Positions 12,901 to 23,608 of a DNA stretch of 64,000 nucleotides are shown here, one piece after another; the stretch's first letter is position 1, and each line of letters begins with the position of its first letter. The notes below the pieces were generated by a model. It was not told the origin of the DNA. It ran no database searches and worked only from the letters and a program-made list of their open reading frames with translations. This stretch comes from Micractinium sp. NFX-FRZ (Eukaryota; Chlorophyta; Trebouxiophyceae; Chlorellales; Chlorellaceae). The stretch spans positions 62,001-126,000 of the forward strand of contig JAPTJF010000125.1 of NCBI GenBank assembly GCA_029339195.1. Reading direction: 5' to 3'. The position numbers and the translations under genes are program-made.

Positions 12901-14985
12901 CCCGCCGCCACCCCCGCCTGGCTCCCTGGGCAAGAAGCGTGCCGAGAATACCGACGCCAATGCAGCCGGCGGCCCCACCCCCAACTGCGTGATGCTGCGC
13001 TCCCCAACCGGGCGCTCCCAGCGTGCCGGCGGCTCCCTGGAGGATCAGGCCGCCACGGCTGAGCAGAAGCGGCGGCTGAAGCAGCTGCACTGGGACAAGC
13101 TGAAGCAGGCGCGGGAGGGCACGGTGTGGAGCAGGGCCAACCGGGACAAGCTGCACCTGGACCTGAACCAGCTGGAGTCGCTGTTCCAGGTGGGGCGGGG
13201 TGTGTGCATGGGTGTCACAGGCTGGCGCAGGCGGCACCTTGAGCGGGTGAAATCGCTGTTCCAGGTGGGGTTGGGCGTGTGTGTTTCTGGCTGGCTGGCT
13301 TGGTGGCTGGCTGGCTGGCACCTGGACCTGGACCTGGATACCGCCCACACACCCCTGACCCTCCTGCTCTCGCCCTCCGCAGNNNNNNNNNNNNNNNNNN
13401 NNNNNNNNNNNNNNNNNNNNNNNNNNNNNNNNNNNNNNNNNNNNNNNNNNNNNNNNNNNNNNNNNNNNNNNNNNNNNNNNNNGCTGGCTGGCTGGCACCT
13501 GGACCTGGACCTGGATACCGCCCACACACCCCTGACCCTCCTGCTCTCGCCCTCCGCAGATCATGGAGGCCAAGGCGATCAAGCGGGGCGGCCCCAAGGA
13601 GGACGAGGTGCGGCTGATTGAGCACCGCCGTGCCCACAACATCCTCATCGAGCTCTCCGGCATCCGCAAGCCCTTTGACGAAATCAAGGCAAGTGGAGAG
13701 TGAGGGCAGGCAGGGTAGTTTGGAGTGCGGGTGGCGGGCAGGCAGGGCAGGTTGGACGTGCAGAAAAGGTATGTGCAGCCGGTCGCGCGGCTTATGGCGG
13801 CTTATGGGGGGGTATCACACCGTCACGCCCTTGTCGTACCGTGAAAGTGCCATGGTGCCTGCTCAACTCCCTGCCGCGTCGGGGCACAGCTACAACGTGC
13901 TGCCGGCACAGGCATTGGTGCCCGCGCAAGCCTTGCAGCCATCTGGCATACCCCCCTACCCAGTGCACCCCGCTGTGTACAGCCGACGGCCCCCACCCTT
14001 ACCCCACTGCATTCCCTGGCTCAGCTGTCCTTTGCCTTCCTGTCTGCAGGATGCCCTGCTGCGCATGGACGCCACAGCGCTGACGGTGGAGCAGCTGAGC
14101 GTGCTGTCGCGTGCTGTGCCGGATGACCAGGAGCGCAAGGACATTGATCTCTACCTGGGCGGCAAGCACCCCAAGTACAAGTGAGTGTACCATACCTGGT
14201 CAGTGGGGTGCTTGGTTGGGGTGTGAGTGAGTGTCTCAGCACACTGCGCTCTGCCTGGACGGCAAGATAGTACTATGGCTTGGCTTGGCTGTCGGAGGGC
14301 TGGCCTTGACGTGTGGTGCGTGCGGCGCCGTGGTGAGCCAGGTGCAGCTGAAGCGGGAGAAAGTGGTGCAGGCACACACACTACTTGTGCTGCCTCCAGC
14401 ATGGTGCCTTGCTGTGCTTGCCATCCACCCCATGCCCTCCCACTCTTCACGCTCCCCCGCCCCACAGGGGTTTGACCGAGGTGGAGAAGCTGGGCACAGT
14501 GGAGCGGTACTTTGTCGAGGTCAAGGACATCCCGCGCCTGGCGGAGCGCATCCGCTGCTTCATCTTCAGCCGCACCTATTCCGCCACGCGCGCCAAGGTG
14601 GGGGCGGCACGGGAGAAGAAGCTCAGTGAAGTTGCCAACTGGGGTGGTCTGGTGGGAAGCCACGTTTAGTCAGCTGAGCAGGGCAGCGCAGCGTTGTTGT
14701 GGAGCTGCGTTGAGTTTGGGACGCCAGAGCAGCCGCCGGCTGCTCTGGCGTGTGCATCCCACTCGCTAACTGCGTGCATGCCTGCCCTCCCCTCTGTGCC
14801 CTGCAGTGCGTGGAGCACCTGGAGCTGGTGCGCACGGCGTGCTCGGAGCTGCAGGGCTGCTCCTCCTTCACCAAGCTGCTGCAGGCGGTGCTGGAGCTGG
14901 GCAACCACCTGAACCAGGTGGGTGGGGCGCTGCTGGATGACTTTCCAATTGTGTGTCCTGTGGAATTGATTTATTGCTTGATTGA

Positions 14986-15052
<67 letters not shown>

Positions 15053-17905
15053 GGAAGCCTACCCAGATGCCACTCGATATCCCAGTGCCACCAAGCTCGA
15101 TGGCTGCCCGACGCCTTCTGCCCCTCACGGTGCTTCCCTGTCCCCTGCCTGGTGCTGCGCTGTCGCTGCCGCAGGGCACCCAGCGTGGCGCTGCCGCGGG
15201 CTTCAAGCTGGATACGCTGCTGAAGCTGGCGGACGTGAAGGGCACCGACCGCAAGACCAGCCTGCTGCACTTTGTGATCACGCAGGCAAGGCTGAGAGGC
15301 AGGGTCAGGGCTGCATTGCACTATGATCAGTCCCTGGCGTGGCAGTGAGCGCTGCCCTCGACTGCACCCCATCGCTGCCTTGCACAGCCCCGCCGTGCAT
15401 GCCGAGCCTCAGCAGCTGATGACTTGGCGGCATTCCCACCCTGCCTTCTCATCAACCCCCTCTGCTTGCAGCTGGTGGAGGAGGACGAGAGCATGAAGGG
15501 GATGAGCGCTGAGCTGGCCCACATCAAGCAGGCAGCCAACATGCAGGCACGTTGGGGTCACTGCTGTGTTGCAGCTGTGGTGGATCTGCCTGCATCTTGG
15601 CCTGAAGATCCCAGTAGCCTGCCTGTCCCCCTGCATGCTGCTCCCTGTGCAGTATTGCAAGCAGATGCACGCTGCCCTGGCATACCCACGTGCTGTCCCC
15701 TGCCGCCCCCGCCCTGCTCGCCTGCCTGTGCAGCTCGCTGCCATCAAGGGGCTGATTGGCGAGGTCCGCCTGGGCCTGCGGCAGATCAACACGGAGGTGG
15801 TGCAGGCTGCCAAGAGCCGGGACCAGGAGGGCAGCGGGTCACGGCACTTCAGCGAGATGATGGCGGCCTTCCATGCGGGGGCAGCCGAGGAGTTCCGCCA
15901 GCTGGAGGTGAGAGGGGAGAGTGGCGCCAGGTTGCATTTGGGCAACGACCAGAGGGGGATGCAGGGGCAGGAATGTGCAACATGGGCTGTTCAGTGGGGC
16001 AGGGGTAGCTGGAAGGGCTGCATAAAGTGCGGGTCCCGCCCACTACCTCTCCATCTGCTGGCTCCAGTGTGCACTGTGGGTGCTGTCAAGCACGCACCAC
16101 ACACCACACCTGCTTGCGGCTCCACCTCCCGCCGTCTGCGCATGCTGCTACCCACACTCAGGAGCTGCTAAACCCACCTCTCCGGTGCTGTGCTGCACGG
16201 TGCTGTTCCTTGCTGTGCTGTGCAGACGCTGGAGAAGCAGATGTATGATGAGCTGAAGGATGTGACCGAGTACTTTGGGGAGGAGTATGCACCTGCCGAC
16301 GCCATCCGCCTGCTGCGCGTCGTGCGCGACTTTGTGACGCTGTTTGAGAAGGGCATGGCGGACATCAAGGCAAGGGGGCTGGGCAGTGGGGGCCGGTGGG
16401 GCTGCCTGGCTGGGGAGTGGGACGGCGGTTGTGTTGGTGGGCAGCAGCGACAGGGGTGCAGCAGTGCTCGCACGCTGACCCTGGGGGCGGCAGGCCGGCG
16501 AGGCGTTGCCAGATGCTGAGCATCGCAGTTCTTGACAGTCTACGTTTTTCTTGTCCGCCTGCTGCAGGCACGCGAGGACGCCGCAGAGCGGACAGCAGAG
16601 GAGGCCCGCAAGCGCGGGGCCATCCAGGCAGCCATCCAGGTGAGGCGCACGCAGACAGCCGAGCATCAGGCAGACCCCATGCACCTGATGCAGCTTCGCC
16701 AGGCGGGCGCCAAAGAGGGCGCCAGCGGCAAGCAGGAGGCGCCAGCAGCTGGCAGCGCAGCCGGTGCTTCAAGCAAGGGTGCAGCTGCCACCAGCCAGGC
16801 TGCCGCTGCTGCGGCACCGGCGCCAGGGGAGGCTGCGGCTAAGCAGCCAGCGGTGCAGCCCAAGCCCGATGCAGCTCAATCGTCGGCCCAAGGGGAAGCG
16901 GCACCCGAGCAGGCAGTGCAGCCTGCGCCCACCCCAGTGCCGGCACCTAAGGAGGCAGCAGCAGCAGCACTGTCAGCGCCGGCAATTGGCGAGGCAGCAG
17001 CAGCGCTGCAGGAGCCGGCAGCAGAGCCAGCAAGAGAGCTGGCGCCCAAGCCAGCTGAGGGCACGACTGCTGCAGCGCCAGCCGAGCAGCAGGCCGCAGG
17101 AGGTGACCACACTGCAGGACCGGCTGCCCCTGTTGATGTGTGTGCCCAGCAAGAGGCGCAGCAGCGGGCAATGGCAGCTGAGGCAGCAGATGTGCAACAG
17201 CAGCAGCTGAGGCAGGAGCAGGCAGGCGCAGCTGCAGCGGCTGCTGGACAGCTGGATGCAAGCTCGCCAGCGGTGGCAGCACAGCAGGATGTAGGCCCGC
17301 CAGCGGCAGCAGCACAACAGGAGCAGCAGCCGCGCCAGCAGGCGGCGCTGGTTGTGGACGTTGCACAGCCAGCAGCCGAGTCGCCTGCGCAGGCCACGCC
17401 GCAGCAGGCAGCTGCTGGCAGCGGGCAGGCAGTGGAGCAAGCTACGCCTGACGGCACACCAGCCACCCCACCGGGCCTGCTGGCCGCTGTCATCGGCCTG
17501 GCAGATGCGTGGGGCATGAGCCTCTGGGGTGGCGGGGGCTCGGCTGGGGAGGCAGCAGACGAGCAGCAGGAGGAGGTGGCGGATGAGGTGGAGGATTTCT
17601 TTGCTGCGGTGCCCGTCGACGGGTACGCGGCTGCAGATGCGGCCACATCGGAGCAGCAGGGCAGCTGGGGCGGCGCGGGTGAAGGCTGGGACAGCCCCGG
17701 CAGCAGCCTCGACGAGCTCGCCTTCACTGCTGTGTCACAGCAGGCGCCTGGCAGCGCGGGGCTGGCCACGGTTGCGGCCAGCAAGCCGCCGCGGCAGCCG
17801 AGTGCAGACTTCATGACGCCCATGCCGCAGCCCGACTGGCAGAGTGGCGAGGCGGCCGGGGGAGAGGCGGCCAGCAGCAGGGCCAGCGGCAGCAGCGCCA
17901 GTTAG
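6977..17905 (+). CDS. Giant formin: RhoGAP-like domain, FH1, FH2, long low-complexity tail
   Basis: Actin nucleation and elongation factor. Twenty exons: 6977-7139, 7278-7367, 7545-7756, 7927-8096, 8288-8949, 9118-9284, 9445-10354, 10506-11544, 11710-11831, 12011-12736, 12885-13189, 13560-13688, 14050-14180, 14468-14597, 14807-14917, 15175-15285, 15472-15546, 15734-15907, 16226-16369, 16568-17905; 2302 residues. Residues about 55-240 resemble the C-terminal half of RhoGAP domains ([30 protein letters not shown]) but show no GIFRxSG arginine finger. A Gly/Ala/Ser/Pro-rich linker runs to about 1180. FH1 at about 1240-1435 has many 6-11-residue proline tracts. FH2 at about 1480-1857 has lasso [11 protein letters not shown]...[25 protein letters not shown] and [16 protein letters not shown]. 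The tail is Ala/Gln-rich. A RhoGAP-FH1-FH2 order matches class III plant formins. Four introns use GC donors. The intron before exon 12 holds the 100-N gap, so that junction rests on phase and homology only. Confidence 0.9.
12190..12736 (+). repeat. FH1 proline repeat
   Basis: The coding repeat has units of the form K-x-G-A-K-G-A-A followed by 8-11 prolines, plus earlier [13 protein letters not shown] units. It continues for one more proline run after the intron at 12737-12884. The near-identical (ccgccgcca)n DNA makes this a likely site of length variation and assembly error. Confidence 0.85.
13306..13559. other. Assembly gap (100 N) flanked by identical 77-bp direct repeats
   Basis: The N run is 13383-13482. 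The 77 bp immediately left (13306-13382) and right (13483-13559) of it are identical and both end in the same splice acceptor. A round 100-N gap with duplicated flanks usually means two contig ends that overlapped but were not merged. A true tandem duplication is the alternative. The formin intron is therefore of uncertain length. Confidence 0.9.
14980..15051. repeat. (GATT)n microsatellite
   Basis: About 70 bp of nearly perfect tetranucleotide repeat lies in the formin intron between exons 14807-14917 and 15175-15285. It is one of the few AT-rich patches in the window. Confidence 0.9.
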
Positions 17906-18622
17906 GGCCCATGCTGCAACATGGGACGGTGTTGGTGGCGCTGTCAAGTGCTGACCGTGCCTGTCAGCCGCTTGGGTGGGCACTCACATTATTTCTAGTC
18001 AATTGGCATTGTAAGGGAATGGACACCTCCAATGATGGGTCTTGCTTGGGAGCGTCGCTGCGGTGTATTGTAGTAGGCGGTGCGGCGGCAGCAGCTGGGT
18101 GCCTGCACTCAAAGAGTGACTCAAGGCGCTTAGGGCTCCTGCACGGCATACGGGCATCGATCATCGACACTTTTGCATTTGAGGGCGTGCACTTTTGAAC
18201 CCCGGGAACTCTTTCAATTTACACGGGCAGCCTGTGCTTGGGTAAAGCACTTCAGCCCATTTGAGCCGCTTTGCAGCAGGCTCATCTTGTGTGGGCGCTG
18301 CAAGTAAGCCGGCGCCCCCACAAGGACCCAAGCCGAGGGGGCAGTTTTTGTTTGGTTGGGTGCTGCTTCGTCTGTCCTGTCAAAATGCGCCTTGCTGGAT
18401 TGTGATGCGCAGAGTTGGTGTTCGGCGGACACCGGGTTGCGCTTTGCGCCTGCTCAGCGGCGGCGGCGGCGGCACACGCCCGCTTATCAGCCGCGGGAAG
18501 GCATTGTCCTGGCCTTTGCTTTGGCCATTTGCATCTCCCATCTCTCTCATCCCCTTGTCTCGTGTCGCGTGGCTGGAGGCATCAACGCAAATGCACCTGC
18601 CACCCTTTGCAGGCTGGGGGCA
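17906..18622. other. Formin 3' region and upstream region of membrane-protein gene
   Basis: It holds the formin 3' UTR with a TGTAA signal at 18010-18014, then about 600 bp before the chosen downstream start. The frame of the next gene is open back to an ATG at 18356, so part of this may be 5' coding sequence or a 5' UTR intron ending in the AG at about 18612. Confidence 0.5.
18010..18014 (+). terminator. Poly(A) signal TGTAA for formin
   Basis: TGTAA is the usual green-algal polyadenylation signal; this one is about 105 nt after the formin stop codon. Confidence 0.55.
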
Positions 18623-19792
18623 ATGCCACCCGACGACGGCAACGCGGCGGAAACAGGAGCCCAACCGCCGGGCGGGCTGCCTCTTGATGTGGCGGCGGGC
18701 TGCACCTTGGGGGCGCTGATGTGGATGAGAATACTGCTGGGACTCGTCACGCAGGCAAGCTTTCCTGACCGGCAAGCAGTCGGCTCCTTGCCCGCTGCCT
18801 TGGCCTTAAGTGTATGTCCACGCCCTGTGCAAGCACCCCCGACGCCCTGCCTTGCACGCTGTGCTCCACAGGCCTCCTCCCTCTCCCGCCTTGCCTGCAG
18901 GGCAGCCGGGCTGCGCTCGGCGTGCACCTGGCCAGCGCAGCCATTGGAGCCCTGTGCCCCGCAGCCTTCCTGCTCGTGCCCCGCACCTACCATCGCCACC
19001 GCGCGTCGCTCGTGCTCTTCAGCCGCGTCGCCATCTGCGCCTGCCTGGCGGTCCCCTACCCGCTGCCGCCAGCCTCTGCCAATCCTTCCTGGATCACCTT
19101 CCTTTCCTCCTTCCTGGTTTATACATCTGCCCTCCCAGTCGCGTCCATCGCGGCATCCTTCCAAGTGCCCGCCAGGCAAGCACCCGCTGACCTGCCTGCC
19201 GCTTGCGCCTGCCCGCCTGCCCGCCAGCTGTCTGTTGCTGTGGCTGTGGCTGCATCCCCAGCTGCCGTGCTGCTCCTTGCACAACAGCACAGCATTTCAC
19301 ACGTGTGTGACACTGTCCAACCGCCGCATCGCGCGCCCCCTTTCCTGGCGCCTCCCCGCCCCCTGCAGGACGCACCTGCTGCTGGGTGTGCTGCAGCTGC
19401 TGGCAAGCCTGCCCAAGAGCGCCAGTCGGTGCGTAGACCCTGCCACAGGCAGCCCCTCCACCTTCCTTGCAAGCTTCCCAGCCTCATTTTTCTTCACTGT
19501 TGCTGAGGTATTGGACTGGCCAATGCGCGTGGTTGCACCCGACGTGTGGGCCATCGCGGGCCGAATGTCTCCCTCCGCCGCCTGCCTGGCGTGCTCTCTC
19601 TTTGCCCAGCTGTCGGTGGGCGTGCTGCTGCCAGCCCTGGTGCTTTCGACGGCAGAAAGAGCGCGGGGGCAGCCGGGCTGCGCCGTGCTGCACGCCTGGC
19701 TGGGCGAGCGGCCAGGGCTGGTCCTGGCATACACCGCCCAGCTGCTGTGGCTCTTCCTGCGCACCGCTGTGGCACGCTTTGCCCCGGCCTGA
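18623..19792 (+). CDS. Multi-pass membrane protein of unknown function
   Basis: Not recognised. Three exons join in phase: 18623-18754, 18901-19175, 19369-19792 (276 residues). Both introns begin with GC (CAG|GCAAGC), which is the only solution I found that keeps phase and avoids low-complexity read-through. The product has a short polar N-terminus and several hydrophobic segments (for example ALMWMRILLGLV, AAIGALCPAAFLLV, FLASFPASFFFTVAEVL, LACSLFAQLSVGVLLPALVL, VLAYTAQLLWLFL), suggesting five to six transmembrane helices. The start is uncertain: the same frame is open from an ATG at 18356. An unspliced reading (18356-19792) also stays open, but it contains Pro/Cys-rich intron-like stretches. 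No motif suggests a substrate. Confidence 0.55.
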   Translation: MPPDDGNAAETGAQPPGGLPLDVAAGCTLGALMWMRILLGLVTQASFPDRQAVGSLPAALALSVCPRPVQAPPTPCLARCAPQASSLSRLACRAAGLRSACTWPAQPLEPCAPQPSCSCPAPTIATARRSCSSAASPSAPAWRSPTRCRQPLPILPGSPSFPPSWFIHLPSQSRPSRHPSKCPPGKHPLTCLPLAPARLPASCLLLWLWLHPQLPCCSLHNSTAFHTCVTLSNRRIARPLSWRLPAPCRTHLLLGVLQLLASLPKSASRCVDPATGSPSTFLASFPASFFFTVAEVLDWPMRVVAPDVWAIAGRMSPSAACLACSLFAQLSVGVLLPALVLSTAERARGQPGCAVLHAWLGERPGLVLAYTAQLLWLFLRTAVARFAPA

Positions 19793-21467
19793 TCGCACGC
19801 ACTGCAATCGACAGAACACTTGCCATCAGCCCTTCTCAATGGCTGCGCCAGGCCGTTCACTGCTCCCGTGTTATAGACCCTCTGGTCCCCCCATCCTTTC
19901 CTAATATCATGAGTGCCTTTCGTCCATTCCCACGTGACGGCCATCCTTCCATTCTTTGTCACCGGCCCTGTCGGTGCATCCTCCGTGCCGCCACTTGAAC
20001 TTTTTGTAGTGAGCCCTGTGAGCTGCATCTGACCTTCACCTAGCGTACCTTCCATTCTGTGCACCTCCCAATCATGCCCCCGGCGCGCGTCCCCCTCCTC
20101 CCCATCCTTCATGCCAGCGGTATCATGCGGCAGCTCGGCTTCTCTTTCTTTCCTTCCCCTCGACCCTCGCCACCAATCCCTCTCCTCCCACCCTTCTCCT
20201 CTCCGAATGTGCTTCCCTCCCAATCCGTCCCGTGATGCGCTCGTCCCCGCCGTCCCTCCTCCCTGCAATCCGTTCCCTGCCCATCCCACCCAAGCGCCTC
20301 GCCCTCCTGTTTCCCGGGCCTCCCTTCTTGACCATCCCAACAACATTTGCGTGGGCGCTCACAGCCAACGCGGAATGGTGACGTGAGCACCCCCAAATGC
20401 CGGCAACCCAAACTCAACGACTTCTTTCTTTGCCACCCCACCGTCCTTCCGGTGTGCACACACAAACTTCACAACTTCTTCCCCCAGCTGAGCAGACCTA
20501 CACGTCCTACTTGTCAACTCCATCAATGCTGTTCCACAGTCTGTCGAAGCAGCCTTCACCATAGCACGCATATCTCGTTACTTAAAAACTCAAACCATGC
20601 AGCGGCATGCACGCATGTAAGCGCCACTGGGTGCACCAAGGCTGCAGATCGCCCTTGCACTTGGGTGGGGCTTCCTGCTCTGCATGCCGAGCAACCCAGC
20701 TTGAATAAGCATTGAATAAATCCGGACAAGGGAAGGGGGCTCAAACATGGGCCCGGTTTCGAGACGGGTTCTGCTCAAAGTGTGCAGCCTGATCCTTTGC
20801 CCTGTGGGCTGCCGCTGCGCCCCCACACCGTCTGTTTCCCATGCCCGTTCTTTCCTCTCCCCCACCCCAACAGGAATGCCCTCCTCCTCCTCTATTTCCG
20901 ACCGACATTTCCCACTTTTGTCTTGCCCACACTTTTTCACCCATTGCTGCCTGATTGCCTGATCACCACTGCCGTCAGGGCCGTTGGTCTCCCGTGCCCC
21001 CACGCCGATTGCTCCCCTCTCGGCCCCCCAAAACCCGCCCCTCTTCCCCCTGCACTACCCGTCCCTGCTCACATTCCTCTCTTCCACCTTCCATTCAAGG
21101 TTAGCTGATTTCTACTCTTGTCTTGAGGACCGAATGCGTCTCAATTGGTTCTCTCATCCAGAGTGGCATGCCGTTTTCTTGGTCCATCAACCGAACCACC
21201 TTCTTTTTCACCGCGGGCAGGTGCGCCAGGGCGCATATGATGCTGATTCAAATATAATAAACAATCGCATTGCTGGCACACAAGTGACACGTTTGACGAC
21301 GAAGACTCAAAGAATTCGTTACAAGTAATGCAGTCGCTGGGGCTTTGACACCACCATGCCTGGCGGGGCACGTGTGCGCAGGCAAGGCAAGCGCAAGTTA
21401 TATCTCAACGCATGGGTGCGCCCAGGCAACAGCGCGCCCAGCCTCCACGTCGCGCCCACAGTGCAGC
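19793..21467. other. Long intergenic region between convergent genes
   Basis: About 1.7 kb with both neighbours pointing into it, so it holds two 3' UTRs. It is C/T-rich on the plus strand (especially about 20130-20330) and less GC-rich than coding DNA. The only element I can name is the FNR poly(A) signal at 21319-21323. No ORF shows family resemblance or domain-like composition. Confidence 0.6.
21319..21323 (-). terminator. Poly(A) signal TGTAA for FNR
   Basis: Read as TTACA on the plus strand, about 145 nt downstream of the FNR stop. Confidence 0.55.
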
Positions 21468-23577
21468 TCAGGCCGTCTCCACGTGCCAGCGGTGCTCCTT
21501 CTTCAGCGCTTTGATCAGTTCAGGCACATCCACGCCCCTCTCCTGACCCAGGCGTTCCAGTACCTCCAACACTGCACAGGCAGCGGCGCAGCGGGACAGC
21601 CAGCGAGCGTGTGAGCACATGCAAAGGTGTTGCATCACAATGTACGGCTCGTCCGCTTGTGGCAACAGCACTGCAGTTGTTGCATGGTGGGTTTGCTGGT
21701 GGCAGCGAGCGCTCCTGAGGGGAGCATGCGCTGGAGGGCTGCCCCACCACTCTCACACCCCGCCAAAATCGCAGCATCCGCACTCATCCACCCAGCCTCT
21801 GCCAACCTGAGGTGTACATGCGTTTGAGGCCGCAGAAGTAAAAGAGGGCGTCGGGGGAGGCCATGAGCAGCAGGAACTCCTCCGCCTGCTCCTCAATCAA
21901 GTCCTGCGGTACAGACGGTACAGCGGTGCAGGCGTTACTAGGGGGGCAGTACACGTGGGTCAGCTGGCAGGGGGTACCACCAGTGGAGTGAGGAGAGGTG
22001 CAGGTTGCTGGAAGGGGTCGGGGCACGACACCAGGTGCGCCCGGCCAGCAGGTCAGGTAGGCAGGCAAGGAGAAAGCACCCGCTCTGCCATGCCACCTGG
22101 CCATTCCCACCCACAGACCCACTTCCCACCCCTGCTCCTGCGCGAGCGGACGGGAACCTGGCTTTCCTGCCCACCTGAGCATAGTGCATCCCCCCCGCCT
22201 TGTTCCTCTCCATCAGTCCCAGAGCTTTCCCCAGATTACTCCCTCCCCCTTCCCTCCCCCCACCCACTCCCACCCCCGCCCCCACCTGAACATAGTGCAT
22301 CTCCCCCCGCTTGTTCCTCTCAGTCAGGCTGAGGGCCATGTCCACCTGCATCCTGCCAGGGTTGGCCTCCTGTGCCGCCCGCAGCTCCTCTCCAAACAGC
22401 ACAGAGTCGGGGTTGGCAAAGCCGGCCAGCAGCCAGAACTTGCCCTGCAGCGTGTTCAGGCATGGGAGGAGGGGGACGTGAGCAAATTGGGGTTGGCAAA
22501 GCCCGCCAGCAGCCATAACTTGCCCTGCATGTGTGCACAAGTGTTGGCAGTGCACGGGGTGGGGGGAACAGAAGGATGGAGTGCGTTGCATTGGGGGAGC
22601 ACAGCAGGCAGGCCGCCCATGCTTTGCTTGGCACAGCAGCTGAGTTGGAGGGTTGACGTCCCCCCCTGCAACTGCCTGCCCTAAGTTTGGTTGGGCACAG
22701 CAGCTAGACAGACTGACCGGCCCTCTGCCCTGCACCCGCCGGCCCCCCGCCCTCTGCCTAAACCCTAATCCTATCGGCTGCCGCGTGGGGCCTGCACACC
22801 CCGCCTCGCCAACACCCCCACCCTGAAGCTGCCCTCGCTGACATGGCCGCCCTCTTGCCGTTCACCTGATAACCGCCCTCCTGTCCGGGCACGCGGTCGA
22901 AGAAGAGGCGGCGCCAGAAGCTGCGGAAGGGGGCGATGCCCGTCCCAGTGGCCACACACACGATGGGGCACTGCATGTGGTCCTGTGGCAGCAGCTGCAG
23001 GCAAAGGCGTGGAGTGCAACGGATAGGGTTGTAACAGTGGACGTGTGTGGGCAGGTGAGCGCAGCTGCAGACAAAGCAAGGAGAACAATGGAGAGGGGTG
23101 GAAGTCGTGGGCATGGTTGTGCTCGTGGCCGCATTCAAGAATAGAGCGCTGCATTTGCGGTCCGCCGGCAGCATCAATCTACCGTGGGGAGGAGGCATGC
23201 AGGTGTGGAACTTGGGCAAGTGTGCCAGTGAGCGGCGGGCGGCCCAGCGGAGCAGCGGAGGCACGGGCGTCTGCCTTCCACGTCCAGCAGACGATGCCTG
23301 CCCAGGCCGACCCCTCTGCATTGTCATCACCCCCGCCACTGTACCGCAACAGTACCTCACTCACCATGGCGGTACCGCTGGGCCCGGTCATGGTCAGCTC
23401 ATCCCCCACCTTCAAGTCACAAATGTAGTTGCTGCACACACCCCGCTTCGTATCCCCCGTCTCAGCATCTGCAGAGGGCGTGGCGGCGCTTGGTCAATGG
23501 TGTGTGCATGCTAATTGATGCAGCACACGGCACAGGCAGCAGCGGAGTGGCAAGGTAAGTAGGCATGCTGACCATGT

Positions 23578-23608
<31 letters not shown>

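Noticed and set aside
12077..13687. Minus-strand open frame of 536 residues across FH1 and the N gap
   Set aside because: It is the antisense shadow of the proline repeat (poly-Pro codons read as poly-Gly/Trp) and runs through 100 N; no family resemblance.
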